Shown: positions 56,222-64,000 of the stretch, piece after piece
Numbering within the stretch: the first letter of the stretch is position 1
Layout: each line of letters opens with the position of its first letter
NCBI RefSeq assembly: GCF_000807775.2
Contig: NZ_CP047385.1
Coordinates: forward strand, 5,332,001 to 5,396,000
Reading direction: 5' to 3'
DNA length: 64,000 nucleotides
DNA from: Pandoraea fibrosis
GTDB taxonomy: Bacteria; Pseudomonadota; Gammaproteobacteria; Burkholderiales; Burkholderiaceae
The notes under the pieces: model-generated
Told to the model about the DNA's origin: nothing
Databases searched by the model: none
What the model saw: the letters and a program-made list of their open reading frames with translations, nothing else
Program-made: the position numbers and the translations under genes

Positions 56222-57661
56222 TTAACGTCCGCCACCCCGCTCTGCATGCCAGACGTCCTTTGACAAGCGTTCGCGCATCTCCGGTGGCAGTACGTCGCGG
56301 GTAAAGACAGGCTCTGTAATGCCAGCTTTGCGTTGTGCCTGATAGTCGCGCCATGCAATCAACGCGTACTTCATCAACATACCGATCGCGATCAGATTGA
56401 TGAACGCCATCAGCGCGGTGCCGACATCGGCGAAGCTCCACACCAGCGGCAGACTGGCGACTGACCCAAGCATCACAGCCAACAGCACGAGCGCGCGGAA
56501 GATATTGAGAAGCCACGGACGTTGCGTCAGATAGTCCATGTTCACTTCGGCATAGGCATAGTTGCCAAGCACGCTCGAGTAGGCGAGGAAGAACACGGTG
56601 ATGCCAGTGAATATGACGGCCCAATTGCCAACATGCGCCGCCAGGGCGCGTTGCGTGAGCACAGCACCTTCCGGTGCAGCCCCCGGGATGAACTGACCCG
56701 ATAACAGAATCATGAACGCCGTGGCCGAACACACGACGATGGTGTCGAAGAACACGCCGAGCATCTGCATCAACCCTTGTTGCACCGGATGTCGGGTCGT
56801 CGCCACCGCTGCTGCGTTGGGTGCGCTGCCCATGCCCGCCTCGTTGGAGAAGAGACCACGCTTGACGCCCATCAACACCGCCTGACTCACCGCGTAGCCA
56901 GCGATGCCGCCCGCGGCCGGTTCAAGTCCGAAGGCGTGCCGAAGGATCATCGACATCATGCCGGGAATCTGATCGATGTTGGCGATGCAGATGTACACGG
57001 CAAGGCCGAGATAAGCGATGGCCATCACGGGCACGATCCATTGCGCTACGCGCGCCACGCGCCGGACACCGCCATAGATGATTGGCGCCGTCATCAACAC
57101 GAGTGCAATGCCGATCCAGGTCCGTTCCCAGCCGAACGACGCCTCCAACGCCTCCGCAATTGAATGCGACTGCACGGAGTTCAGCGCGAAGCCGAACGTA
57201 AATAGCAATGCCAGCGCAAAGAGAATGCCGAATTTGCGCGAGCCAAGGCCCATCTGAATGTAGTACGCGGGGCCGCCACGAAAGGTGCTGTCGTGGTGCG
57301 GAATCTTGAAGATCTGTGCCAGCGTCGATTCGACGAATGCGGACGCCATGCCGAGCAGCGCCGTCATCCACATCCAGAAGATGGCGCCCGGCCCCCCGAT
57401 GGTCAGCGCGACGGCGACGCCGGCAATGTTGCCGGTCCCGACGCGACTCGCCAGCCCCGTAGCAAACGCCTGAAACGGCGAGATACCCGAGGTGGTTCCC
57501 GCGGAACGCAGCAGACAGATGCTGTGCCAGAGTGCACGAATCTGAATCCCGCCGAATCGAACAGTGAAGTAGAACCCCGCACCCAGCAAGGCGACGACGA
57601 GGGGGTATCCCGACAACACCCCGCCAACGGCATCGATCAACGGCTTGAGCCAACTTTCCAT
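56222..57661 (-). CDS. Sodium:alanine symporter (AGCS family)
   Basis: A 479-residue inner-membrane transporter. SRVGTGNIAGVAVALTIGGPGAIFWMW, FRGGPAYYIQMGLG and FSNEAGMGSAPNAAA are hallmarks of the alanine or glycine:cation symporter family (AlsT, YaaJ). About 11 hydrophobic segments are present. GGAGA lies before the ATG at 57661; a start seven codons upstream is less likely. It imports alanine or glycine with sodium. It is flanked by terminators, so it is an independent unit inserted between PilV-like genes. Confidence 0.92.
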   Translation of the reverse strand: MESWLKPLIDAVGGVLSGYPLVVALLGAGFYFTVRFGGIQIRALWHSICLLRSAGTTSGISPFQAFATGLASRVGTGNIAGVAVALTIGGPGAIFWMWMTALLGMASAFVESTLAQIFKIPHHDSTFRGGPAYYIQMGLGSRKFGILFALALLFTFGFALNSVQSHSIAEALEASFGWERTWIGIALVLMTAPIIYGGVRRVARVAQWIVPVMAIAYLGLAVYICIANIDQIPGMMSMILRHAFGLEPAAGGIAGYAVSQAVLMGVKRGLFSNEAGMGSAPNAAAVATTRHPVQQGLMQMLGVFFDTIVVCSATAFMILLSGQFIPGAAPEGAVLTQRALAAHVGNWAVIFTGITVFFLAYSSVLGNYAYAEVNMDYLTQRPWLLNIFRALVLLAVMLGSVASLPLVWSFADVGTALMAFINLIAIGMLMKYALIAWRDYQAQRKAGITEPVFTRDVLPPEMRERLSKDVWHAERGGGR

Positions 57662-57797
57662 GTCACGCGTCTCCTGTCGCAACCACTCGAAGGCCCTCTG
57701 AAAATAGAAGGTTAGCGACGAAGAATCTCAAGATTTGGCCCGGTGCGATAGAACGTAGCGAGACTTTCCGCCAATTCCCATACGTAACCGCGCGACA

Positions 57798-57832
57798 AGA
57801 AAAAAGCCGCCCGGCAAACGCCGCGCGGCTTA
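57798..57832 (-). terminator. Terminator after the second PilV-like gene
   Basis: AGCCGC and GCGGCT stem (57805-57810 and 57825-57830) with an A run on the left that becomes a T tract on the minus strand. Confidence 0.7.
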
Positions 57833-57928
57833 AAGACAAGGCAAGGAGACATCGAGGACTAGCTTAACGAGGAAATATGTCTGTCATGTGACGCCCGCAA
57901 AGCCATCGTCAATGCATCGTGCCGCTCA

Positions 57929-59746
57929 TCAGAACAGCGATCGCCACTCGCCGTTGTTGGATTGCACCGTATCCACAGCGCCCGCAAACACCTGCACTCC
58001 CGAATTACGCATCATGAGGAATTTTCGCAGCTCGGCATCGAAGTCAGCATGTCCCTGGGGCAGATAAAAGTAGGAACCCAGGTCGCCTGAATATCCACTG
58101 GACCCGTCGCCGTCCTTACCACCCGCCCACCTGCCGATGAAGAACCGACCGCCTATGCGACTTCTCTCTGTACTGCCCCTTGCAATCTCATAGCCACCCA
58201 TTTGCAGGTACGCAATGCGTCCCTTGGTCAGGCACATCATCCTTCCCGTTCCTTGGCCACGCGAGACTTGAAATCCTACCTGGTCATAGCCCCAACTATT
58301 CCGGCGCCCGGTCTCCCAGTAATCATAGAGCATGACAAAGCTACCGCCCTCAGCCTTGCACACCCCGCCTTTACTGCCGAGGAGAAGCGGAAACCCAACG
58401 GCATCTTTGCCCTGTCTGGGACTGGGTATGGTGAAACTTGAGATGTACAAGCTGTCACCGCGATTGTCGTTGACGATTTGCTCAACCACTGTCTTGGGCA
58501 CTTCGTCTTTGGTCACAGGCGCAGACTGCATGGAGAGCTTCCACTTCCACTTCTCGCCCTTCTCTTGTTGGCAGGACAGGATTCTTCCAGCGCCGTCTCG
58601 TCCGAGCCCCCAAACGTCACATTCACTTCCTTCAATAACAGCTTCGCCGAGCTCGACGACACCCGAGGTCGATTTCAGGGATCGTGACTCCACATTCTTC
58701 GCTCGAACCGACGTGGCTTTCACAGCATTGGCACCGTCGATATCGTTGTTCTGCAGATCCAGGTTGCCGCTGATCGTCGCACCTTCAGTGGCAGTCAAGG
58801 CACCCACCGTCGCGCTTTTCGCTTGGATGCCCGCCATTTTCAATCGCCCCGTCCCCTCAATATCGCCCGCGTTGACGATATTGTTGTTGACGATCTTATT
58901 GTCCTTTTTCGACTCCAGATTCAGCGTTCCCTTGATAGACGCTTCGCCCACATCCAGACTTCCCATTTGGAGCGTGCCCTTTCCCTGGATATTTCCCGCC
59001 CCGACGATATTGTGTCGGGTCGTCGCGCCATTCGCGCCGCCGTTGGTATCTTCCAGATTCAGATTCCCTGTCATCGACTTGCGTCCATCAAGGCTGAGCA
59101 GGGTGTCCATCGCGCTCGTCTGATGTCCGCCGCGCACGGCGATCAGGCCCGGCTGTGCAGACGGATTCACGACCGCGCGCTCCGACCCGTCATTATCGAG
59201 AAAGCGGAATTGATCCGGCGAGTCCTGTCTCGACATGCCGCCCAATGCACCGATCTTCCGTATCGCTGTGGCCGCTGCGTCGTAATCGGGCGCGTTAGAA
59301 TAGGCACGCTTCATCGGCTCGGTGAGATACACCAGCGTCTTGATGTCGCACTTGTTGTCGACGCAATCTTCATACACACGAATGGCGTATTCGCCCATCC
59401 CGTTCGGCGGCCGGGTCGCGGCACCCCGAACGTTCATGACCTTGATCAGGCTTTCCGCCGTCAGATTGCCGACCACGCGAGGCGAAGTTCCCTCCCGCGT
59501 GAACTGAACGTCACCGATCGCAAACGATTCATTCTTTTCGAACAATTTATTGAGTCGATCGTGATACATCACCGCGAAGCTCTGCGTCGCCTCGCCCATG
59601 ATCTTCAGCGACTCCCCGATTCGCTCCGCGCGCTCGACGCGCAACTGGCGTGTGTAATTGACGCCCCAGAACGTAATCAGCATGCCGGCCACGCCTACGG
59701 CGACGGCTGCTGAGATCAGAAAAATGCCGGACTGCTTTCTTCGCAT
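57929..59746 (-). CDS. PilV/shufflon-type pilus-tip protein
   Basis: A 605-residue protein. The leader MRRKQSG is followed by a hydrophobic stretch IFLISAAVAVGVAGMLITFWG, as in prepilins, without the +5 glutamate. The N-terminal head (to about residue 215) is conserved with its two paralogues. A repetitive shaft follows, with blocks such as MTGNLNLEDTNGG, NNIVNAGDIEGTGRLKM and ATISGNLDLQNNDIDG. ECDVWGLGRDGAGRILSCQ with paired cysteines is the pattern that ends the constant part of shufflon PilV proteins, and the remaining 190 residues form a candidate receptor-binding tip. No recombinase or pilus gene is near. GAGGGA precedes the ATG at 59746. Confidence 0.75.
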   Translation of the reverse strand: MRRKQSGIFLISAAVAVGVAGMLITFWGVNYTRQLRVERAERIGESLKIMGEATQSFAVMYHDRLNKLFEKNESFAIGDVQFTREGTSPRVVGNLTAESLIKVMNVRGAATRPPNGMGEYAIRVYEDCVDNKCDIKTLVYLTEPMKRAYSNAPDYDAAATAIRKIGALGGMSRQDSPDQFRFLDNDGSERAVVNPSAQPGLIAVRGGHQTSAMDTLLSLDGRKSMTGNLNLEDTNGGANGATTRHNIVGAGNIQGKGTLQMGSLDVGEASIKGTLNLESKKDNKIVNNNIVNAGDIEGTGRLKMAGIQAKSATVGALTATEGATISGNLDLQNNDIDGANAVKATSVRAKNVESRSLKSTSGVVELGEAVIEGSECDVWGLGRDGAGRILSCQQEKGEKWKWKLSMQSAPVTKDEVPKTVVEQIVNDNRGDSLYISSFTIPSPRQGKDAVGFPLLLGSKGGVCKAEGGSFVMLYDYWETGRRNSWGYDQVGFQVSRGQGTGRMMCLTKGRIAYLQMGGYEIARGSTERSRIGGRFFIGRWAGGKDGDGSSGYSGDLGSYFYLPQGHADFDAELRKFLMMRNSGVQVFAGAVDTVQSNNGEWRSLF

Positions 59747-59837
59747 GGTCGTGTCCCTCGGAACGGCTGGCAAACGTGCCACGCGAGGCGTCGACGATTG
59801 CGGCAGCATGAAAAAGGACATTCTGAGTTGAGCGGCA

Positions 59838-59866
59838 GGCTTCAGGGTTAGGATTTGACCGATAAA
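59838..59866 (-). promoter_or_regulatory. Shared upstream element of the PilV-like family (copy 2)
   Basis: On the minus strand TTTATCGGTCAAATCCTAAC begins this element, 92 bp before the ATG. It agrees with copy 3 at about 20 of 25 positions. A CATT lies 19 bases nearer to the gene. Confidence 0.55.
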
Positions 59867-59960
59867 ATTCTTCGGCGGGCTCAGATACCGAAGTCATGCC
59901 GCAAAAGGAGAAAGGCGCGTTGTGAAATGCCGCAACGGTTCTCCTGATCACCCCCCGCAC

Positions 59961-61883
59961 TTACAACACTTCGTCAAAGCCAGCGTCGCGAACATCCTGC
60001 AAGGAATCGAAGCGGCACGTCGCCCGAAGGTAGTTGCTGAAGGGCAGATTCGAATATGAAACATACATGCCGTCATTGCGAGTCTCCGCATGAAGGCTAC
60101 CGAGACCGTATTCGACGTTGTCGCCGCGGACCCTAAAGAATGTCTCCACATTGCACATCCGCGCCTTCTTGATGAAGTACCCCGTGTCGAGCGCCAAACG
60201 TTCAAAGTTCGACGGGTACCACACGCGCTTTCCGATCACGTGCGTGCCAACCCGATTCATATCGATGCCACCGAGCCCCAGTGTCAGATCGGCGAGCCAT
60301 CTCTCAAACTCGACGTGATCGCTCGAATAGTTGACCACACCTTTGACATCGAAAAGCTCGTCCACTTTGAACACGGCGCCTTGCGCACCGTAGTATTTGG
60401 ATTGCCGGGCCGCGTTGGTGTCGTACCGCCACAGACACAACAGAGGATGCTTGCTCGCCCCGGCAAGCGTGTACTTGCCGGCACTATCGCGCTCGAGCTT
60501 CGCCGGTTTGTTGCTCCAACGGCTGCCGACGTGACTCTCGGACCGAGACGAGAATCCACAAAGCACCACGTTCGATGCGGAGTAACCATTTAAGGCAGGT
60601 CGATATCGATTTCCTCCGATCCAGGCCGTTCCGCCGACGGGAACCTTCGAGATATTCCATCTCTCACCTCGCCCAATGCCGACAAGCACCATGTCGGTAA
60701 TTGTCTCCTTGGCGATTGCCATGAGCACGTTGTCCGGCACATCGGCCTTGCTGTTCGCAGTCCCCGAGAGCTTCCATAACCTTCCCGTCGTGCTTTTGTC
60801 GTCGGGCTGACACGACAACACCCTGCCGTCGCCATTCACCGCGATACCCGAGCCCTTGCACTCGTCGTTCACCGCTTGCACTTCATTGAGCTCAACGATG
60901 CCGGACGTCGACCGGAGCCGTTTCGATTTCACTTCCTGCGCCTCGATGGTCTTCGCATTCGTGACATTTTCTTTCCCCATATCCAACGAACCGCCGAACC
61001 TCGACGGACCTTTGGTTGTCAGGGAATCGGTCGACAGGGTCGCGGCATTCAACTCCCTGGCCACCGCCTTGTCGGCAATGTTGAGTTGACCGACGTCCAG
61101 CGCGCCTTCGGCTTTAATGTTGTGGACACCCACGATGCTGTGCTTCTGCGACGTATTGGGATCCATAAAATTCAGATCCCCCGTCATCGCTCGCGAGCCG
61201 TCGCGCGTCACGACGTTGTTCAGATCCTTTGTCTGTGAACCACCGCGCATGGCGATCAACCCGGGCCGCCCCAGAGGGTTCGCTACGGGTAGCGCACCGT
61301 TGACCTGTTCGATGAATCTGAACTCGCCCGCGTTATCTGGCGTCGACAGTCCGCCATAAACCCCTATCTTTTTCGCAGCGACGATCGCCAGACTGAGATC
61401 GGGTTCTGAGGAGTACAGCTTCTTGATCGGCTCCGTGAGATACGCAAGCGTCTCGATCCTGCAAGACGACGTGCTGCCAGCGTCGCAGATCCGGTACACA
61501 TGCAGCCTATACTCTCCAACGCCACGAGGCGGCGTCGCGCCAACCCCCGGGAGTGCGAGCGCCTTGATCAGACGCGTTGCATTCAGATCGGCGATCTCGG
61601 TGGTCGCTCCCGGCCCCGGCGTTCCTTTGACTGTGAAGGTCTCCCCACCCGCAGAGAAACTTCCTGTCGTGCCTGAGAGCACCTTCTCGATGTCGCCGTG
61701 GTGTTTTACTGTGAACGTTTCGACGGCATTGCCGATGACTTTCAGCGATTCTCCGATACGCTCCGCACGCTCAATGCGCATTTGACGGCTCTGCTGAACA
61801 CCAAAAAAAGTAATTAGCATGCCGACAATACCTACGGCAATCGCAGCGGAGATGAGAAAAATTCCAGACTGTCCGATTCGCAT
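59961..61883 (-). CDS. PilV/shufflon-type pilus-tip protein
   Basis: A 640-residue paralogue of the gene at 57929. The leader MRIGQSG and the hydrophobic IFLISAAIAVGIVGMLITFFG are almost the same, followed by the same head domain (SLKVIGNAVETFTVKHHGD, AYLTEPIKKLYSSEPD, FRFIEQVNGALPVANPLG). The shaft has MTGDLNFMDPN, HSIVGVHNIKAEGALDVGQLNI and LRSTSGIVELNEV. NDECKGSGIAVNGDGRVLSCQ then leads to a tip region of about 270 residues unrelated to that of the paralogue. The conserved N-terminus with differing C-termini is the arrangement seen in PilV variants. GAGAGGG lies before the ATG at 61883. Confidence 0.75.
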   Translation of the reverse strand: MRIGQSGIFLISAAIAVGIVGMLITFFGVQQSRQMRIERAERIGESLKVIGNAVETFTVKHHGDIEKVLSGTTGSFSAGGETFTVKGTPGPGATTEIADLNATRLIKALALPGVGATPPRGVGEYRLHVYRICDAGSTSSCRIETLAYLTEPIKKLYSSEPDLSLAIVAAKKIGVYGGLSTPDNAGEFRFIEQVNGALPVANPLGRPGLIAMRGGSQTKDLNNVVTRDGSRAMTGDLNFMDPNTSQKHSIVGVHNIKAEGALDVGQLNIADKAVARELNAATLSTDSLTTKGPSRFGGSLDMGKENVTNAKTIEAQEVKSKRLRSTSGIVELNEVQAVNDECKGSGIAVNGDGRVLSCQPDDKSTTGRLWKLSGTANSKADVPDNVLMAIAKETITDMVLVGIGRGERWNISKVPVGGTAWIGGNRYRPALNGYSASNVVLCGFSSRSESHVGSRWSNKPAKLERDSAGKYTLAGASKHPLLCLWRYDTNAARQSKYYGAQGAVFKVDELFDVKGVVNYSSDHVEFERWLADLTLGLGGIDMNRVGTHVIGKRVWYPSNFERLALDTGYFIKKARMCNVETFFRVRGDNVEYGLGSLHAETRNDGMYVSYSNLPFSNYLRATCRFDSLQDVRDAGFDEVL

Positions 61884-61978
61884 TACGTCGCCCTCTCATT
61901 GAGTCGACGGTCGTCATCTCATGTCACGCATTTGAGATTCCGACGACGCCGAAAGCAGACATTTTCCGCGAGTAGAAC

Positions 61979-62007
61979 GTGCTCAGGCTTGGGATTTCCC
62001 CGGTAAA
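61979..62007 (-). promoter_or_regulatory. Shared upstream element of the PilV-like family (copy 3)
   Basis: On the minus strand TTTACCGGGGAAATCCCAAG begins this element, 96 bp before the ATG at 61883. CATT (61960-61963) lies 19 bases nearer to the gene. Confidence 0.55.
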
Positions 62008-62043
62008 CCCGGATGGCGATGACGTATACAGAAGCCTCACCGC

Positions 62044-62084
62044 AAAAAGAAAAAGCCGTGCGGCTTTCACCGCACGGCTTTTTT
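62044..62084 (-). terminator. Terminator after sdaA
   Basis: A 13-bp stem AAAAGCCGTGCGG and CCGCACGGCTTTT (62051-62063 and 62071-62083), 21 bases past the sdaA stop on the minus strand, with a T tract on that strand. Confidence 0.9.
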
Positions 62085-62104
62085 CGTTCATCGCGACGAA
62101 ACGC

Positions 62105-63508
62105 TCAGCACTCCACGATATTCACCGCCAAGCCACCGCGCGCCGTTTCCTTGTACTTCGTCTTCATGTCGGCACCGGTCTCGCGCATCGTCTTGATGAC
62201 GGAGTCGAGTGACACATAGTGCGCGCCGTCACCGCGCAGCGCCATGCGTGCCGCGTTCACCGCCTTCACCGACGCCATCGCATTACGCTCGATGCACGGA
62301 ATCTGCACCAGTCCGCCCACCGGATCGCACGTCAGACCAAGGTTGTGCTCCATGCCGATTTCCGCAGCGTTCTCAACTTGCTCGACCGTGCCGCCCTGCA
62401 CCGCAGCGAGCGCCCCGGCAGCCATCGAGCACGCCACACCGACTTCGCCCTGACACCCCACTTCCGCGCCCGAGATCGACGCGTTGAGCTTGTACAGAAT
62501 GCCGATGGCCCCGGCGGTCAGCAAGAAGTCGATCACGCCCTGCTCGTTCGCACCGTGCACGAAACGGTCGTAGTAGTGCAGTACCGACGGGATAATGCCG
62601 GCCGCGCCGTTGGTCGGCGCCGTCACGACACGTCCACCGGCGGCGTTCTCTTCATTGACGGCAATCGCGTACAGGTTCACCCAGTCCATCACCGACAGCG
62701 GATCGGACAATGTACGTTCAGCACGTTGCGTCAGTTGACGATACAACTCCGGCGCACGACGGCGCACATGCAACGGTCCCGGCAACTCGCCGTCGGCCTC
62801 GTCGTTGCCGATACCGCAACCGCGCGTTACACACGACTGCATCACATGCCAGATGTTGAGCAAGCCGCGACGAATATCCTCTTCCGCCGTTTCGCCGTGA
62901 TGCCAGACCTTTTCGTTCTCCCACATCAACTGCGCGATGCTCTTGCCACTCGCGCGGCACATCTCCAGCAGTTCCTTGCCCGTGCGGAACGGATACGGCA
63001 ATTGATCGTGCGCGGCAAGCACCTGCGCATTCGACGCACCGGCCGTCACGACGAAGCCACCGCCGACCGACAGGTAGCGCCCTTCGCGCAGCTTGTTACC
63101 GGCACCGTCGAAGGCATGGAATTTCATGCCGTTGGGGTGCTCCGCCATCGCCTCGCGACGGTAGAACACCATGTGCTCCTTCTCGACGAACGGCACTTCG
63201 TGCTTGCCGAGAATCGACAGCACCTTCGCACGACGCAGCGTCGCCAGACGTTCTCCGATCGTTGACGGATCGACGGTATCGGGCGCTTCGCCCATGAAAC
63301 CGAGCAACACGCCCTTGTCGGTGCCGTGGCCCTTGCCCGTGGCACCGAGCGAGCCGTACAGCTCGGCGCGCAGCGCCGCCACCTGCGGCAGCAGGCCGTC
63401 GCGCTCCAATCCCTGCACAAACATCAGCGCCGCGCGCATTGGCCCCACGGTATGCGAACTCGACGGTCCGATACCGATCTTGAATAAGTCGAAAACTGAA
63501 ACGGCCAT
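62105..63508 (-). CDS. sdaA: L-serine ammonia-lyase (deaminase), single-chain
   Basis: A 467-residue [4Fe-4S] enzyme that converts L-serine to pyruvate and ammonia. The N-terminal domain has [24 protein letters not shown], and the catalytic domain has [36 protein letters not shown] and [22 protein letters not shown]; the cysteines in the last two blocks ligate the cluster. The length and single chain are those of the proteobacterial type II enzyme. GGGA lies before the ATG. It is next to gcvP, in keeping with glycine and serine metabolism. Confidence 0.95.
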   Translation of the reverse strand: MAVSVFDLFKIGIGPSSSHTVGPMRAALMFVQGLERDGLLPQVAALRAELYGSLGATGKGHGTDKGVLLGFMGEAPDTVDPSTIGERLATLRRAKVLSILGKHEVPFVEKEHMVFYRREAMAEHPNGMKFHAFDGAGNKLREGRYLSVGGGFVVTAGASNAQVLAAHDQLPYPFRTGKELLEMCRASGKSIAQLMWENEKVWHHGETAEEDIRRGLLNIWHVMQSCVTRGCGIGNDEADGELPGPLHVRRRAPELYRQLTQRAERTLSDPLSVMDWVNLYAIAVNEENAAGGRVVTAPTNGAAGIIPSVLHYYDRFVHGANEQGVIDFLLTAGAIGILYKLNASISGAEVGCQGEVGVACSMAAGALAAVQGGTVEQVENAAEIGMEHNLGLTCDPVGGLVQIPCIERNAMASVKAVNAARMALRGDGAHYVSLDSVIKTMRETGADMKTKYKETARGGLAVNIVEC

Positions 63509-63591
63509 GGGGCTTCCCTGAAGTTCTGAAACGATTTTGTAACGCCACGAATGCCGTCAGGCTGACGCATCCGTGTTACATCCATAGAGAC

Positions 63592-63622
63592 AAAAAAGGG
63601 CCGGCAATGTTTCTGCCAGCCC
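63592..63622 (-). terminator. Terminator after gcvP
   Basis: GGGCCGGCA (63598-63606) and TGCCAGCCC (63614-63622) form a nine-base stem with one mismatch; six A on the left give the T tract on the minus strand. It lies 26 bases past the gcvP stop. Confidence 0.8.
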
Positions 63623-63647
63623 CCGTTTGTCGAGATTTCGCGACGTT

Positions 63648-64000
63648 TTACTCGTAGTCGCTCATCGGTACGCAGGCGCAGAACAGGTTCCGGTCGCCGT
63701 AGACGTTATCGGCACGTCCCACCGGCGGCCAGTACTTGCGCTCGCGCAGTGCCTTCACCGGGTACGCAGCCTGACTGCGGGCGTAGGCGTGCGGCCATTC
63801 GTCCGCCGTCACGACGTCGGCCGTGTGCGGCGCGTGCTTGAGCGGATTGTCCTCGCGATCGGCACGACCCTCTTCCACCGCGCGGATTTCCTCGCGGATC
63901 GCGACCATCGCTTCGATGAAGCGGTCGAGTTCGTGCTTCGATTCCGACTCGGTCGGCTCGACCATCAGCGTGCCCGGCACCGGGAAGCTCATCGTCGGCG
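63648..64000 (-). CDS. gcvP: Glycine dehydrogenase (decarboxylating), 3' part
   Basis: The last 117 codons of the P protein of the glycine cleavage system; the frame is open to the right window edge, so the start lies outside. The visible part [38 protein letters not shown] is the conserved C-terminal region, and [26 protein letters not shown] is the usual end. The full protein uses pyridoxal phosphate to decarboxylate glycine; the PLP lysine is outside the window. Confidence 0.95.
   Translation of the reverse strand, partial: PTMSFPVPGTLMVEPTESESKHELDRFIEAMVAIREEIRAVEEGRADREDNPLKHAPHTADVVTADEWPHAYARSQAAYPVKALRERKYWPPVGRADNVYGDRNLFCACVPMSDYE

Noticed and set aside
55031..61883. An active shufflon with invertible cassettes
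   Set aside because: I see no 19-bp sfx-type inverted repeats, no partial C-terminal cassettes in opposite orientation and no recombinase gene in the window.

Overview
The window is GC-rich chromosomal DNA of a beta-proteobacterium of the order Burkholderiales. The gene content (soxCD-type sulfur oxidation, SorAB, trifunctional PutA, periplasmic PheC, the rsmI/yraN/diaA/dolP block) fits the Burkholderiaceae. The genus Pandoraea is my best guess from general resemblance only. The window has no rRNA and no CRISPR array, and one tRNA gene.

Layout. 1-12106 is a surface-polysaccharide cluster read rightwards: flippase (cut by the window edge), fucosyltransferase, glycosyltransferases, an AT-rich EpsG-type polymerase, an acyltransferase and an alkaline-phosphatase-fold protein. 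Two decayed insertion sequences sit inside it: an IS5-family copy (4650-5928, TTA duplication) whose first base completes the stop codon of the polymerase, and an IS2-type copy (8926-9902, AGGAT duplication) with a large internal deletion. An IS21 istB remnant and a tRNA-Ala(CGC) gene mark its right edge.

13129-26051, all leftward, is a lithotrophic sulfur region: soxCD, a small cytochrome c, soxYZAX, a thioredoxin and soxB behind an ArsR-type regulator with a palindromic operator; then an orphan two-partner-secretion transporter; then a flavocytochrome c sulfide dehydrogenase pair. Sulfide and thiosulfate would be oxidised in the periplasm, with electrons passed to cytochromes c. A sulfite dehydrogenase pair (sorAB) lies separately at 45749-47418.

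26081-45619 is mostly housekeeping: dolP, diaA, yraN, rsmI, an ABC importer, rlpA, several hydrolases, arsC-like, pheC, hemE and priA. 47556-54846 holds proline catabolism (putA with an inverted-repeat operator, putP) and a branched-chain amino acid binding protein.

55031-61883 holds the most unusual content: three paralogous PilV/shufflon-type pilus-tip proteins, one truncated, sharing an upstream element at constant spacing, with an alanine symporter between them and no pilus operon or shufflon recombinase in view. sdaA and the start-lacking... i.e. C-terminal-lacking-5' portion of gcvP (only its 3' end is inside the window) close the window.
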